Assembly: GCF_018687595.1 (NCBI RefSeq)
Contig: NZ_CP061298.1
Coordinates: forward strand, 1,178,001 to 1,242,000
DNA length: 64,000 nucleotides
Source: Polynucleobacter paludilacus
Lineage (GTDB): Bacteria > Pseudomonadota > Gammaproteobacteria > Burkholderiales > Burkholderiaceae
Direction of reading: 5' to 3'
Position numbers and translations under genes: made by a program. Of the stretch, positions 46,802 through 55,957 are shown piece by piece. Numbering within the stretch: position 1 is the first letter of the stretch; each line of letters begins with the position of its first letter. The notes beneath the pieces were generated by a model. The model worked only from the letters and a program-made list of their open reading frames with translations. It was not told the origin of the DNA and searched no databases.

Positions 46802-47544
46802 ACTTTTAATAAATGATACAGGTTGCGCAACATACCAGCAGTAGCTCCCCAGATAAACCGATTCCCATAGGGCATGGCATAAAACCGACGCATTCCTTGC
46901 TCACTTTGCCAGATGCGAACTTGATGATTGGCGGGATCCATCAGAAAACTCAGAGGCACCTCGAAGATGTCTGCTACTTCAAACTCGTCATGCACATATT
47001 CTGCCTGAGCCTGAACCAGTCCTACAACCGGGGTGACGCTGTATCCAGATACTGTTAGATACTCGGGTAAATGTCCAATGATTTCGACATTAGCAGGATT
47101 TAGGCCAATCTCTTCCTGACTCTCACGCAAGGCGGTCTTTTCAGGGGTGAGGTCATCGGGATCCATGCGCCCACCTGGAAAGCTAATTTGCCCAGCATGA
47201 TCATGAAGATGCTGCGTTCTCTGAGTAAGCAATACCGATAATCCGCCCTCATGTAATAACAGAGGAATGAGCACCGCTGCCTGAGTGATTTTTCCAGCAG
47301 CTTGGCGCCTAGCAATAATGTCAGCCGCAATAACGTGGCGGTTCTCATCTGTGATCTCAGGCTGCCATTGCGGAGGATGTTGAAGACGGTGCCGTAATTG
47401 ATCTGGATCCAAGACTCGAGGTGATACCTTGGGATCTTGACTGCACTGCATATGAATCGGAATTGCCTCTGCATCAAACCCCAGAGGGGCTGCAACATTC
47501 AGCTTTGAATGTTCCGCAGGGGCAGGAGAAGATGCTTTAGACAT
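46798..47544 (-). CDS. Nudix hydrolase, CoA pyrophosphatase-like (NudL)
   Basis: Probably hydrolyses CoA and related dinucleotides. It has 248 residues. The UPF0035/NudL signature LLTQRTQHLHDHAGQISFPGG precedes a Nudix box with RESQEEIGL; then VSGYSVTPVVGLV follows. The N-terminal 60 residues are variable. It is encoded next to the CbiB-like gene with coupled translation. Confidence 0.9.
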   Translation of the reverse strand: MSKASSPAPAEHSKLNVAAPLGFDAEAIPIHMQCSQDPKVSPRVLDPDQLRHRLQHPPQWQPEITDENRHVIAADIIARRQAAGKITQAAVLIPLLLHEGGLSVLLTQRTQHLHDHAGQISFPGGRMDPDDLTPEKTALRESQEEIGLNPANVEIIGHLPEYLTVSGYSVTPVVGLVQAQAEYVHDEFEVADIFEVPLSFLMDPANHQVRIWQSEQGMRRFYAMPYGNRFIWGATAGMLRNLYHLLKV

Positions 47545-47563
47545 TCGTTTATTTTAGGACAAT

Positions 47564-47589
47564 AAAAAGGCGACCGAAGTCGCCTTTTT
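47564..47589. terminator. Bidirectional intrinsic terminator after rplS
   Basis: AAAAAGGCGAC and GTCGCCTTTTT form an 11-bp stem around CGAA, a stable tetraloop. It ends the rpsP-rimM-trmD-rplS operon on the minus strand, 21 nt after the rplS stop and 19 nt before the Nudix ATG. Confidence 0.93.
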
Positions 47590-47610
47590 GTAACAAGCCA
47601 AGGGCTCGAA

Positions 47611-48006
47611 TTATTCAGCAGCTGGAGCAGCCACTGCTTTAACGCGAGCTTGAAGCTTTTCTTTAATACGTGCAGACTTACCAGAGCGATCACGCAGATA
47701 GTAGAGCTTAGCGCGACGAACATCGCCACGACGCTTCACTTCAATGCTAGCGATCAATGGTGAGTAAGTTTGGAATGTACGCTCAACACCTTCTCCAGAA
47801 GAGATCTTGCGCACAATGAAATTCGAGTTCAGACCGCGATTGCGTTTCGCAATCACAACACCCTCAAAAGCCTGGGTACGTTTACGAGTACCTTCAACAA
47901 CGTTAACGCTAACAACAATCGTATCGCCAGGAGCAAAACTTGGAAGAGTTTTGTTGGCAGTGAGGCGAGCAATTTCTTCTTGCTCAATTTTTTCAATTAA
48001 GTTCAT
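47611..48006 (-). CDS. rplS: 50S ribosomal protein bL19
   Basis: Large-subunit protein at the 30S-50S interface. It has 131 residues, slightly longer than E. coli (115) because of an Ala/Lys-rich tail. The motifs [33 protein letters not shown] and [24 protein letters not shown] are diagnostic. AAGGA precedes the ATG. Last gene of the rpsP operon. Confidence 0.98.
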   Translation of the reverse strand: MNLIEKIEQEEIARLTANKTLPSFAPGDTIVVSVNVVEGTRKRTQAFEGVVIAKRNRGLNSNFIVRKISSGEGVERTFQTYSPLIASIEVKRRGDVRRAKLYYLRDRSGKSARIKEKLQARVKAVAAPAAE

Positions 48007-48082
48007 TTTAAATCCTTAAACATCTTGTCAGAGTTCAATCCCGAGACTTTGATCAACGGACCTGATAGAGGATGTAGTTAAA

Positions 48083-48835
48083 TCATTTCACTAAATTTTG
48101 AAGAAACCGCTCATCTTCTCGACTTAGCAACCCATTGGTTCTGGCCAATTCAATCAGATCTGGCCTGATCCTGAACGTCAGCTCAAGAGACTTGTGCCGA
48201 CGCCAATCCGCTATTTTAGCGTGATGTCCGCCTAAAAGCACGTCCGGCACTGATAAATTTTCATAGATCTCAGGTCGGGTGTAGTGTGGATAGTCCAAAA
48301 GACCGTTCATAAAGCTATCCTGGAGGGCCGAGTCCTCATCCCCCAAAACCCCTGGAATGAGCCTCATCAGGGCGTCCATGATGGCCATAGCAGGGATTTC
48401 ACCCCCGGAAAGGACAAAGTCCCCTAAGGAGATTTGAAGATCGACATTGCGATCTACAAAACGTTGGTCAATTGCCTCATATCTGCCACAAATCAGGGTC
48501 AAATTGCCCTGAGCCAGTAGCTCCGAAGCCATTTTTTGAGAAAACCGCTCCCCCTGAGGTGCTAATAAACAAATGGGGCCACTGGAGATGCTCTGCGTCT
48601 GATGCTCTACCTTGATCGCATTTACGGTGTCTTCTAATGGCTTAACCATCATCACCATGCCAGGGCCGCCACCATAAGCACGATCATCAACAGTTTTACG
48701 GGGATCACTTGAGTAGTCTCTGGGGTTCCAGAGTTTGACTTGGGCTAAATTGTGCTCACATGCACGGCCAGTGATGCCCCATTGCGTTAATGCAGTGAAC
48801 ATTTCTGGAAAGATAGTCAGGACATCAAAGCGCAT
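48083..48835 (-). CDS. trmD: tRNA (guanine37-N1)-methyltransferase
   Basis: SPOUT methyltransferase that protects the reading frame by m1G37 in tRNAs. It has 250 residues. MRFDVLTIFPEMF starts the protein. The knot region is LICGRYEAIDQRF and SLGDFVLSGGEIPAMAIMDA, with catalytic Asp in DSFMNGLLDYPHYTRP. It lies 11 nt after rimM. Confidence 0.98.
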   Translation of the reverse strand: MRFDVLTIFPEMFTALTQWGITGRACEHNLAQVKLWNPRDYSSDPRKTVDDRAYGGGPGMVMMVKPLEDTVNAIKVEHQTQSISSGPICLLAPQGERFSQKMASELLAQGNLTLICGRYEAIDQRFVDRNVDLQISLGDFVLSGGEIPAMAIMDALMRLIPGVLGDEDSALQDSFMNGLLDYPHYTRPEIYENLSVPDVLLGGHHAKIADWRRHKSLELTFRIRPDLIELARTNGLLSREDERFLQNLVK

Positions 48836-48846
48836 GTTGATCTACT

Positions 48847-49407
48847 TTACCAATCCGCTTGCCAATCAAGCGTAATGCATTTTTTAGACAGGTCTACGCT
48901 TTGCACGACGTCTTTGACAAAAGGAACTAACTGCTTAGTCATGCCATCAGCAAGATTACCCAAAGCAATCACACCGTGAGCACCATTCTCGGTCACATCT
49001 AAAACTTGACCCAAATGGATCCCTTCTAAATTGACAGCATCACAACCAATTAAATCGACCCAGTAATAACTGTCCGCTTCTGCGTTTGGGAAAGTATCGC
49101 GCGCTACAAGTATGCGCGCACCTTTTAAGGCCAGAGCTTGGTCCCGATTCGTCACACCACCTAAAGTAATGACAACGGTTCCGCTGTGCATCTTAGCTTG
49201 CTTAAGCTCATACAACTCTAGCGTTGGCTTGGTTTTAACTTGCGCAACAGCTACTCCGCGTGGCAGCAGAGATAGCCAAACGGCTTTGCTGGAAAGTAAT
49301 GCTACGGGATCAGATGAATGTGGGCGAACCTTGAGTTGGCCTCGCAGGCCTTGGGCATCTTGAATAGAACCCAGCTCAATTAAATCTTCTAGGGAAGGCG
49401 TGCTCAT
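48847..49407 (-). CDS. rimM: Ribosome maturation factor RimM
   Basis: Assists 16S rRNA processing and binds uS19 during 30S assembly. It has 186 residues. The N-terminal ELGSIQDAQGLRGQLKVRPHSSDP and the PRC-barrel region SYYWVDLIGCDAVNLEGIHLGQVLDVTENGAHGVI fit the family. It lies 80 nt after rpsP. Confidence 0.95.
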   Translation of the reverse strand: MSTPSLEDLIELGSIQDAQGLRGQLKVRPHSSDPVALLSSKAVWLSLLPRGVAVAQVKTKPTLELYELKQAKMHSGTVVITLGGVTNRDQALALKGARILVARDTFPNAEADSYYWVDLIGCDAVNLEGIHLGQVLDVTENGAHGVIALGNLADGMTKQLVPFVKDVVQSVDLSKKCITLDWQADW

Positions 49408-49487
49408 TTACAAGTTACCCCATCACCCCTAAATAGTCCTGCTACTAAGAGCCCGATCATCATGACCAAGCCCTTAGCAAAACAGTT

Positions 49488-49733
49488 TTAGACTGCAGGA
49501 TGATCTTTGATCAAACGCTTAACGGTTGGAGAAATCTGCGCTCCAACGCCAGTCCAATAGCTCAAACGATCTTGAGCAACGCGCATGGCTTGCTCAGTCT
49601 CTGCTGCTTTTGGATTGAAATAGCCAATGCGCTCGATAAAGTTCGAGTCACGGCGGTTGCGCTTATCAGTAGCAACGATGCTGTAAAAAGGGCGCTTCTT
49701 AGAACCGCCGCGTGCCAGTCGAATGACGACCAT
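49488..49733 (-). CDS. rpsP: 30S ribosomal protein bS16
   Basis: Small-subunit assembly protein of 81 residues. [23 protein letters not shown] and [14 protein letters not shown] are diagnostic. First gene of rpsP-rimM-trmD-rplS, with a 236-nt upstream gap shared with a divergent lipoprotein gene. The gap is AT-rich, and I cannot define a firm promoter. Confidence 0.98.
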   Translation of the reverse strand: MVVIRLARGGSKKRPFYSIVATDKRNRRDSNFIERIGYFNPKAAETEQAMRVAQDRLSYWTGVGAQISPTVKRLIKDHPAV

Positions 49734-49969
49734 ATTTATTCCTTAAAATCTAAAATGAAAACGGGTTGAATACAAGCCAAAGTAATTTCTTGCGAAACCT
49801 CAGGCTCCAACTATGAAGGCAAATGCTGAAAACAGATGCAATGCAAAGCGGAAAACCTCATATTCTAGACGAAAAGCCCTATTTGTTCCACCTATTTAAG
49901 CACTTTAGTCATTAGAATAGATACGCTGTCACAATAAAAAATACATTAAAAACAATAACTTAACTATTT

Positions 49970-50515
49970 ATGACTACCCAAAAGTGCACCTTAAATGCCT
50001 GCCAAGAGCCTAGCAGATGGCTCCGAAGTGTTGTTTATGGCATCGGATTGGGTTTCTTAACGGCCTGTTCTGGAGTAATCCCACCCTGTGGCGCAAAAAT
50101 CAGTCCGCCGAGTAGCGAGTTACGCAATACCAAATGGGAATTGATTCGCTGGAATCTGACTCCTAACGCCAATGGTGAAGTACGCGGTCGACAAATTCCG
50201 ATAGGTGAAAACAGTAACCCAGTCCAGTTGGCTTTTGATGCTAGCGGTGAACGCGTGAGTGGTTTTACAGGGTGCAATCGTTTTACCGCCACCCTGAGCG
50301 AAGATTCAAGAGGCTTCACCTTTGAGAAAATCACGACCACCAAAATGGCATGCAATCCTCAGCGCACTGAATTAGAAAATGATTTTCTGTACGAGCTCAA
50401 TGACTATCGCAATATTGTGAGGGATGGTGATCGCTTGCTCTTCATTGGCCGCGATCGTGAAGTGCTCACTTTTGCACAACGCGACATTCCCCAAAGTAAA
50501 TCGACATTCAAATGA
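49970..50515 (+). CDS. META domain lipoprotein (HslJ-like)
   Basis: A 181-residue protein. The N-terminus has an unusually long polar lead (about 1-22), then a hydrophobic stretch and lipobox FLTAC (Cys33). The META domain follows: NTKWELIRW, RVSGFTGCNRFTATL and TKMACNPQRTELENDFLYEL, as in HslJ, an outer-membrane-associated stress protein of uncertain function. No Shine-Dalgarno is visible. The stop overlaps the next gene (ATGA). Confidence 0.85.
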   Translation: MTTQKCTLNACQEPSRWLRSVVYGIGLGFLTACSGVIPPCGAKISPPSSELRNTKWELIRWNLTPNANGEVRGRQIPIGENSNPVQLAFDASGERVSGFTGCNRFTATLSEDSRGFTFEKITTTKMACNPQRTELENDFLYELNDYRNIVRDGDRLLFIGRDREVLTFAQRDIPQSKSTFK

Positions 50516-50958
50516 AAAAATATAAATTCTTATTTTGTGCATTAGGCTTATTACTGCCCGGCACAGGTCTCAATGGTTTTTATCTCAAAGGTCCAAAATT
50601 CTTTTGGTCCTGGATACAGTTGCTTGCTCTGATCGGCGGCATAGCGGGTTGGTTCCTATTAAAAGAGTATCGTTTTCAATCTGCGCCGGGCTGGGTCTTA
50701 ATTACGCTAGGGTTTATTGCAATGGAGGCCAGTTGGCTTACCACCATTACCTTTGGCTTACGTCCAGATGAAAAATGGGATGCACAATTTAATCCAAAGA
50801 TGGACATAAGCCAAGCAACTCAATCACGTTGGCCGACGATATTGACCGTGATCTTCTCGCTGATTCTTGGTGCAGGCGTGATGATGACCTTCTTAGCGAT
50901 TTCATTTGAGCAATACTTCGTCTCCCAAATTACCGAGGCGAGAAAAATCTCCCAGTAA
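50512..50958 (+). CDS. Membrane protein of unknown function
   Basis: A 148-residue protein with four likely membrane spans, about 5-25, 32-50, 60-80 and 109-135. The start LLPGTGLNGFYLKGPKFFW recalls TM2-like small membrane proteins, but I cannot name a family with confidence. It is translationally coupled to the META lipoprotein, so the two probably act together at the envelope. Confidence 0.72.
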   Translation: MKKYKFLFCALGLLLPGTGLNGFYLKGPKFFWSWIQLLALIGGIAGWFLLKEYRFQSAPGWVLITLGFIAMEASWLTTITFGLRPDEKWDAQFNPKMDISQATQSRWPTILTVIFSLILGAGVMMTFLAISFEQYFVSQITEARKISQ

Positions 50959-50970
50959 GGCATTGAAGAG

Positions 50971-51906
50971 CTAGGTGATTGCCTTAGTAAGCTCTGGTAC
51001 GGCAGTAAAGAGATCGGCTACTAGACCATAGTCAGCAACGCTAAATATCGGCGCATCAGGATCCTTGTTGATTGCCACAATGACTTTCGAACCCTTCATC
51101 CCTGCCAAGTGCTGAATCGCCCCTGAAATTCCAATTGCGATATACAAATCTGGTGCAACGATCTTGCCGGTTTGACCAACTTGATAATCATTAGGCACAT
51201 ACCCCGCATCTACTGCGGCTCGTGATGCACCTAATGCCGCCCCCAGTTTATCGGCCAAAGGAAGCACCAATTCTTGATAGGCTTCGCTAGACCCTAAGCC
51301 GCGCCCACCCGAAACAATGATCTTTGCACCAGCCAATTCTGGGCGCTCAGACTGATTCAGATCACGGCTAATAAAAACCGATTTCCCAAGGCTGCTTACA
51401 GGAGCTGACTTTGTAATCTCAGCTGACCCGCCATTGACTCGCACAGGATCAAAGCTAGTGGTACGAACCGTAATGACTTTGATGGGGTCGATCGATTGAA
51501 CTGTTGCAATTGCATTACCGGCGTAGATTGGTCGTTCAAACGTATCGCTACTGACTACCTTGGTGATGTCTGATATCTGAGCCACATCTAACTTGGCTGC
51601 AACACGGGGCATGACATTTTTACCACTAGCAGTTGCTGGAGCAAGAATATGGCTATAGTGATTTGCAATCGCAAGTATCTGCGCAGCCAATGGTTCCGCC
51701 AATTGGTCGCCTAAATCAGACGCATCAATGTGAATCACTTTGTGCACTCCAACAATTTTGGATGCCTCAGTCGCCACTGCATCTGCGGCATTTCCCGCAA
51801 TCAGCACATCCACATCACCACCACACTGCACCGCAGCGGTAATGGTATGTAAAGTCGCCGCGTTTAAAGATAGATTGTTGTGTTCTGCAATAACAAGCGC
51901 ACTCAT
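50971..51906 (-). CDS. etfA: Electron transfer flavoprotein alpha subunit
   Basis: FAD subunit of ETF, which passes electrons from acyl-CoA dehydrogenases to the ubiquinone oxidoreductase. It has 311 residues. The FAD-binding C-terminal region is clear (VSGGRGLGS, SRAAVDAGYVPNDYQVGQTG and AIGISGAIQHLAGM, then NKDPDAPIF). The ATG directly follows the etfB stop. Confidence 0.97.
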   Translation of the reverse strand: MSALVIAEHNNLSLNAATLHTITAAVQCGGDVDVLIAGNAADAVATEASKIVGVHKVIHIDASDLGDQLAEPLAAQILAIANHYSHILAPATASGKNVMPRVAAKLDVAQISDITKVVSSDTFERPIYAGNAIATVQSIDPIKVITVRTTSFDPVRVNGGSAEITKSAPVSSLGKSVFISRDLNQSERPELAGAKIIVSGGRGLGSSEAYQELVLPLADKLGAALGASRAAVDAGYVPNDYQVGQTGKIVAPDLYIAIGISGAIQHLAGMKGSKVIVAINKDPDAPIFSVADYGLVADLFTAVPELTKAIT

Positions 51907-52656
51907 TTAAATCACCTTCGCTTCATTCTTAAGCTTCTCAACTAGCTCTGCTACGTTAGCCACCATGATCCCAGCCACACGCTTAGGGGGCTCATCCACT
52001 CGAAGCGTTTTAAGGCGAGGAGCAATATCTATCCCCAAGTCTTCTGGCTTCACAATCTCGAGCGGCTTCTTCTTGGCCTTCATGATGTTGGGCAGGGTGA
52101 CGTAACGAGGCTCATTCAAGCGTAAGTCGGTAGTAATCACTGCAGGCAAGGTGAGGCAAATGGTTTCAAGACCACCATCTACTTCACGGGTCACATTGAC
52201 TTTGCCATTCTCTACCAACACTTTTGATGCAAAGGTGCCTTGTGGAGCATCCATGAGGCTTGCCAACATTTGGCCAGTCTGATTGCTATCATCATCAATC
52301 GCTTGTTTACCCAATAAGATTAATTGGGCTTGCTCTTTATCGCAAATCGCTTTGAGTAATTTGGCAACTGCCAAAGGCTGTAGTTCAATATCAGTCTCGA
52401 CTAGGATGGCTTTATCAGCACCAATTGCCAAAGCAGTGCGTAATGTTTCTTGACATGGGGTTGGTCCCGCAGAAACGACTACGATCTCGCTCGCCACACC
52501 CGCCTCTTTTAATCGTACCGCTTCTTCAATCGCAATCTCGTCAAAAGGATTCATGCTCATTTTGACGTTTGCAATATCAACTCCAGAGTGATCGGATTTG
52601 ACTCGAACTTTGACGTTGTAATCCACAACGCGCTTAACTGCCACCAAGATCTTCAT
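51907..52656 (-). CDS. etfB: Electron transfer flavoprotein beta subunit
   Basis: AMP-binding subunit of ETF. It has 249 residues. [19 protein letters not shown] starts it. [18 protein letters not shown] and the AMP loop [19 protein letters not shown] follow. Forms an operon with etfA. Confidence 0.97.
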   Translation of the reverse strand: MKILVAVKRVVDYNVKVRVKSDHSGVDIANVKMSMNPFDEIAIEEAVRLKEAGVASEIVVVSAGPTPCQETLRTALAIGADKAILVETDIELQPLAVAKLLKAICDKEQAQLILLGKQAIDDDSNQTGQMLASLMDAPQGTFASKVLVENGKVNVTREVDGGLETICLTLPAVITTDLRLNEPRYVTLPNIMKAKKKPLEIVKPEDLGIDIAPRLKTLRVDEPPKRVAGIMVANVAELVEKLKNEAKVI

Positions 52657-52741
52657 GCTGCTTTCACAATCTGTCTATAACGATGTAAATAGGGACAAAA
52701 CCTTTATTCTATCTTTATCCCTATAAAGCTCTGGAGATTGA

Positions 52742-53662
52742 CTAAAGATCGGCTAGCGCCTTCACATGGGCTACAACACTGCGCCCCAAGGCAGAAAGGT
52801 TATATCCACCTTCTAGGCAACTAACAATGCGGCCACCGGCGTATTGATCAGCAATTTCTTTAAGCTTTTTCGTCATCCAGACATAGTCATCCTCTACTAG
52901 GCCCATCTGCCCCAAATCATCTTCGCGATGCGCATCAAAACCTGCAGAAATAATGATGAGCTCAGGCTCAAAAGCGCGTAGACGAGGTAACCACTCCTGC
53001 TCTACGATCGAGCGCACCACATCCCCACGAGTAGTCGCTGGCAGAGGAATATTGACCATATTCTTCGCGTGATCTAGGCCGCTATATGGATAAAAAGGAT
53101 GTTGGAAAAAACTGCACATCAACACATGAGGGTCGTTGATAAAAGCCGCTTCCGTTCCATTACCATGATGGACATCAAAATCAATTAATGCGACACGTTC
53201 GATACCATACTGCTCAATGGCATAACGGGCAGCAATCGCGACATTATCAAATACACAAAAACCCATTGAACGAGTGGGCTCGGCATGATGCCCCGGTGGA
53301 CGCACCGCGCAGAAAACATTCTCCACTTGGCCTTTCATAACGGCATCAACGCCTGCAATAGCGGCACCAGCTGCACGCAAAGATGTCTGCCAAGTATGGG
53401 GGTTCATGATCGTGTCGCCATCCAACATAAAATAACCACTCGCAGGGGCGCTCTCCTTTACAAAAGCAACATGATCTGGGCTATGCACTAACTCTAATTG
53501 ATCTTCAGAAGCCAAAGGCGCTTCAAGATGCGTCAAGAATTGATCAACTCCGCTTCGAATCAATTGATCATTAATTGCCTGAATGCGTTCCGGGCACTCG
53601 GGATGATGACTTCCCATTTCATGTTTCAGAAAATCGGGATGCGTAATATATCCAGTAGTCAT
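52742..53662 (-). CDS. Histone deacetylase family amidohydrolase
   Basis: Zinc amidohydrolase of the class II HDAC/acetylpolyamine type. It has 306 residues. The active site shows RPPGHHAEPTRSMGFC with two His, DFDVHHGNGTEAAF with zinc ligands Asp and His, and ISAGFDAHREDDLG. The bacterial substrate is unknown; acetylated polyamines or acetylated proteins are possible. GAAGGA precedes the ATG. It lies upstream of etfBA. Confidence 0.92.
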   Translation of the reverse strand: MTTGYITHPDFLKHEMGSHHPECPERIQAINDQLIRSGVDQFLTHLEAPLASEDQLELVHSPDHVAFVKESAPASGYFMLDGDTIMNPHTWQTSLRAAGAAIAGVDAVMKGQVENVFCAVRPPGHHAEPTRSMGFCVFDNVAIAARYAIEQYGIERVALIDFDVHHGNGTEAAFINDPHVLMCSFFQHPFYPYSGLDHAKNMVNIPLPATTRGDVVRSIVEQEWLPRLRAFEPELIIISAGFDAHREDDLGQMGLVEDDYVWMTKKLKEIADQYAGGRIVSCLEGGYNLSALGRSVVAHVKALADL

Positions 53663-53745
53663 TAAGAGTATTCCTTCATAGCCAAATGATCTTTTTTGTA
53701 ATCTAATGCATTGTGCTCACAAATCGAGAAACTCTCCACCTCAGA

Positions 53746-55008
53746 ATGAAGTTATTCCCAAACTGTTTTCTTAAGCCATTTCTGCTTACTTTAACTTTTT
53801 TATTGGCAGCTTGCTCTACGCCATCCCCTCGGGTGAACGATTCATCAGATGCCGGGAGCTCCGATGTGGCCTCCCAGGCGATTCTGGCCCAAAATCTCCA
53901 TCTGTTGATTGGCCAAGTGAGTCAATCCCAGGGCATCCCTCCAGCCTTTATAGAATCCGGATTTTCTGACACCAAGACCATCCCCTCTATCCGCAAATTG
54001 GTATTACCGCCATCTGGGGCCTTTAAGAAAAATTGGGCAGTCTATCGACAACGCTTTGTGGAGCCTATTAGGCTCAAGGCTGGAAAAGTCTTTTGGGAGC
54101 AGAATCAAGCCTATTTAAGCCAGATTGAGCAGGACTCTGGGGTGCCAGCAGAGGTCATTGTGGCCATCATTGGCATTGAGACGATCTATGGTCGCCAAAC
54201 CGGTAATTTCAGGGTGAAAGATGTTTTATCGACCCTCGCTTTTGATTATCCTGATACCCCCAATAAAATCATTCGAGAGCAGTTATTTAAGGATGAGATC
54301 AAATCCCTGATTTTGCTTTGCTGGACTCAAGCCGGTGGAAAGTTGCCCGCCAACAACGCCTCTCAAAATGTCAATCCAGAGCTTTTTAAGCAGTGTGTTA
54401 ATCAAAATAGCTCATATGCAGGCGCAATAGGTTTGCCTCAATTTATGCCCAGCAGTATTCGCGCTTATGCAGTGGATGGCGATGGCGATGGGCAAATTGA
54501 TCTGAGACAAAGTTCACGAGACGCTATTGCAAGTGTTGCCAATTTTTTGAAACAGCAAGGCTGGCAACCTGGCATGCCCATCTACTTTGCAATTCCACAG
54601 AGTGCTTTTGCGCAAGCAAGTATTTTAGCTGATGGGGAGCCTCAACTGAAATATTCGGTTCAAGAGTTAATCGAGAAAGGGATTTTGACGCCACAACAGG
54701 GCGACCTCCAAGGCGGCGGCGTCTCACCACAAAGCAAGGCCCTCATTGTTGACTTACCTTATGCAGATCAAGATGGGGCAGATAAGGTTCGATATGTGGT
54801 TGGTCTCAATAACTTTTTAACAATCGTGCAATACAACCGCAGTTATTTTTATGCCCAAAGTGTTGCCGAGTTTGCTGAAGCATTAGGCTATAAGAACCAG
54901 AGTGTGATTACCGCTGACTTACCTGCCCTGCCATCAGCCAAACAAAGTACTAACTCTAAAAAGAAGAAAGTGCCTCACAAGAAAGCGACTAGAGCCTCAG
55001 CTAATTAG
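53746..55008 (+). CDS. mltB: Membrane-bound lytic murein transglycosylase B
   Basis: Cleaves peptidoglycan glycan strands with formation of anhydroMurNAc. It has 420 residues from the ATG at 53746. The lipobox is LLAAC. The catalytic Glu lies in IIGIETIYGRQTGNF. YAGAIGLPQFMPSSIRAYAVDGDGDG is the family core. A Lys-rich tail ends the protein. A GTG at 53713 would add 11 residues and cannot be ruled out. Its products feed the NagZ recycling step encoded at 11.3 kb. Confidence 0.94.
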   Translation: MKLFPNCFLKPFLLTLTFLLAACSTPSPRVNDSSDAGSSDVASQAILAQNLHLLIGQVSQSQGIPPAFIESGFSDTKTIPSIRKLVLPPSGAFKKNWAVYRQRFVEPIRLKAGKVFWEQNQAYLSQIEQDSGVPAEVIVAIIGIETIYGRQTGNFRVKDVLSTLAFDYPDTPNKIIREQLFKDEIKSLILLCWTQAGGKLPANNASQNVNPELFKQCVNQNSSYAGAIGLPQFMPSSIRAYAVDGDGDGQIDLRQSSRDAIASVANFLKQQGWQPGMPIYFAIPQSAFAQASILADGEPQLKYSVQELIEKGILTPQQGDLQGGGVSPQSKALIVDLPYADQDGADKVRYVVGLNNFLTIVQYNRSYFYAQSVAEFAEALGYKNQSVITADLPALPSAKQSTNSKKKKVPHKKATRASAN

Positions 55009-55916
55009 GCCGGGAATACCCCTGTAGAGAGGTAGCGGTCGCCACGGTCGCAAACAATAAAGACTATCGTGGCATTTTCAAGCTGTCGGGCAATTCGGAG
55101 TGCTACAACCAAAGCACCACCAGCAGAGATGCCACAAAAGATGCCCTCCTCTGCAGCTAAGCGTCTAGCCATTTCTTCTGCATCAGCTTGACTGACATAC
55201 TCAATGCGATCAACTCGATTGCCTTCATAAATCTTTGGCAAATACTCTGGAGCCCATTTACGAATACCTGGAATTTGAGAGCCCTCTTCAGGTTGAGCAC
55301 CAATGATCACGATATTGGGATTCTTAGATTTGAGGTAAGTAGATACACCGGTGATGGTTCCCGTGGTTCCCATCGAAGAGACAAAATGTGTCACTTGACC
55401 ATCGGTATCCCGCCAGATTTCAGGGCCAGTAGTTTCAATATGGGCACGTGGGTTATCGGGATTGGCAAACTGATCAAGTAATTTGCCACGCCCTTCTTTT
55501 TGTAACTGTAGCGCGTAATCTCGGGCGAACTCCATACCACCTGAAGCTGCTGTCAGAATGAGTTCTGCGCCGTAAGCAGCCATGCTCTGCCGGCGCTCAA
55601 TACTTTGATTTTCTGGCATCACCAAAACCATCTTGTAGCCCAACATGGCGGCAGCCATTGCTAAAGCAATGCCAGTATTGCCACTGGTTGCCTCTACAAG
55701 CGTATCGCCTGGCTTGATTTCACCACGCTCTTGAGCGTGCAGAATCATCGACAGCGCGGGCCGATCTTTGACCGACCCGGCTGGATTATTACCTTCCAAC
55801 TTACCCAAAATTACATTATTACGAGCAGCATTTTCAGCGCCTGGAATACGTTGCAATCGAACTAAAGGGGTATTGCCAATAGTCTGCGAAATCGTGAGGT
55901 AGTTAGGAGTAGCCAT
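55005..55916 (-). CDS. cysM: Cysteine synthase B
   Basis: PLP enzyme making cysteine from O-acetylserine and sulfide or thiosulfate. It has 303 residues. PLP Lys50 is in NPAGSVKDRPAL. The phosphate loop is GTTGTITG. EATSGNTGIALAMAAA is also present. The short length and MPENQSIERRQSM fit CysM rather than CysK. A TAAAAT ends six bases before the ATG and there is no Shine-Dalgarno. Confidence 0.93.
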   Translation of the reverse strand: MATPNYLTISQTIGNTPLVRLQRIPGAENAARNNVILGKLEGNNPAGSVKDRPALSMILHAQERGEIKPGDTLVEATSGNTGIALAMAAAMLGYKMVLVMPENQSIERRQSMAAYGAELILTAASGGMEFARDYALQLQKEGRGKLLDQFANPDNPRAHIETTGPEIWRDTDGQVTHFVSSMGTTGTITGVSTYLKSKNPNIVIIGAQPEEGSQIPGIRKWAPEYLPKIYEGNRVDRIEYVSQADAEEMARRLAAEEGIFCGISAGGALVVALRIARQLENATIVFIVCDRGDRYLSTGVFPA

Positions 55917-55922
55917 AAGACC

Positions 55923-55928
55923 ATTTTA
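55923..55928 (-). promoter_or_regulatory. Candidate -10 of cysM (leaderless)
   Basis: TAAAAT on the minus strand (5 of 6 consensus matches) ends six bases before the cysM ATG. The -35 region is weak. Confidence 0.45.
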
Positions 55929-55957
55929 GCCATAAGACCACTTAAGCATGGAAAGGC

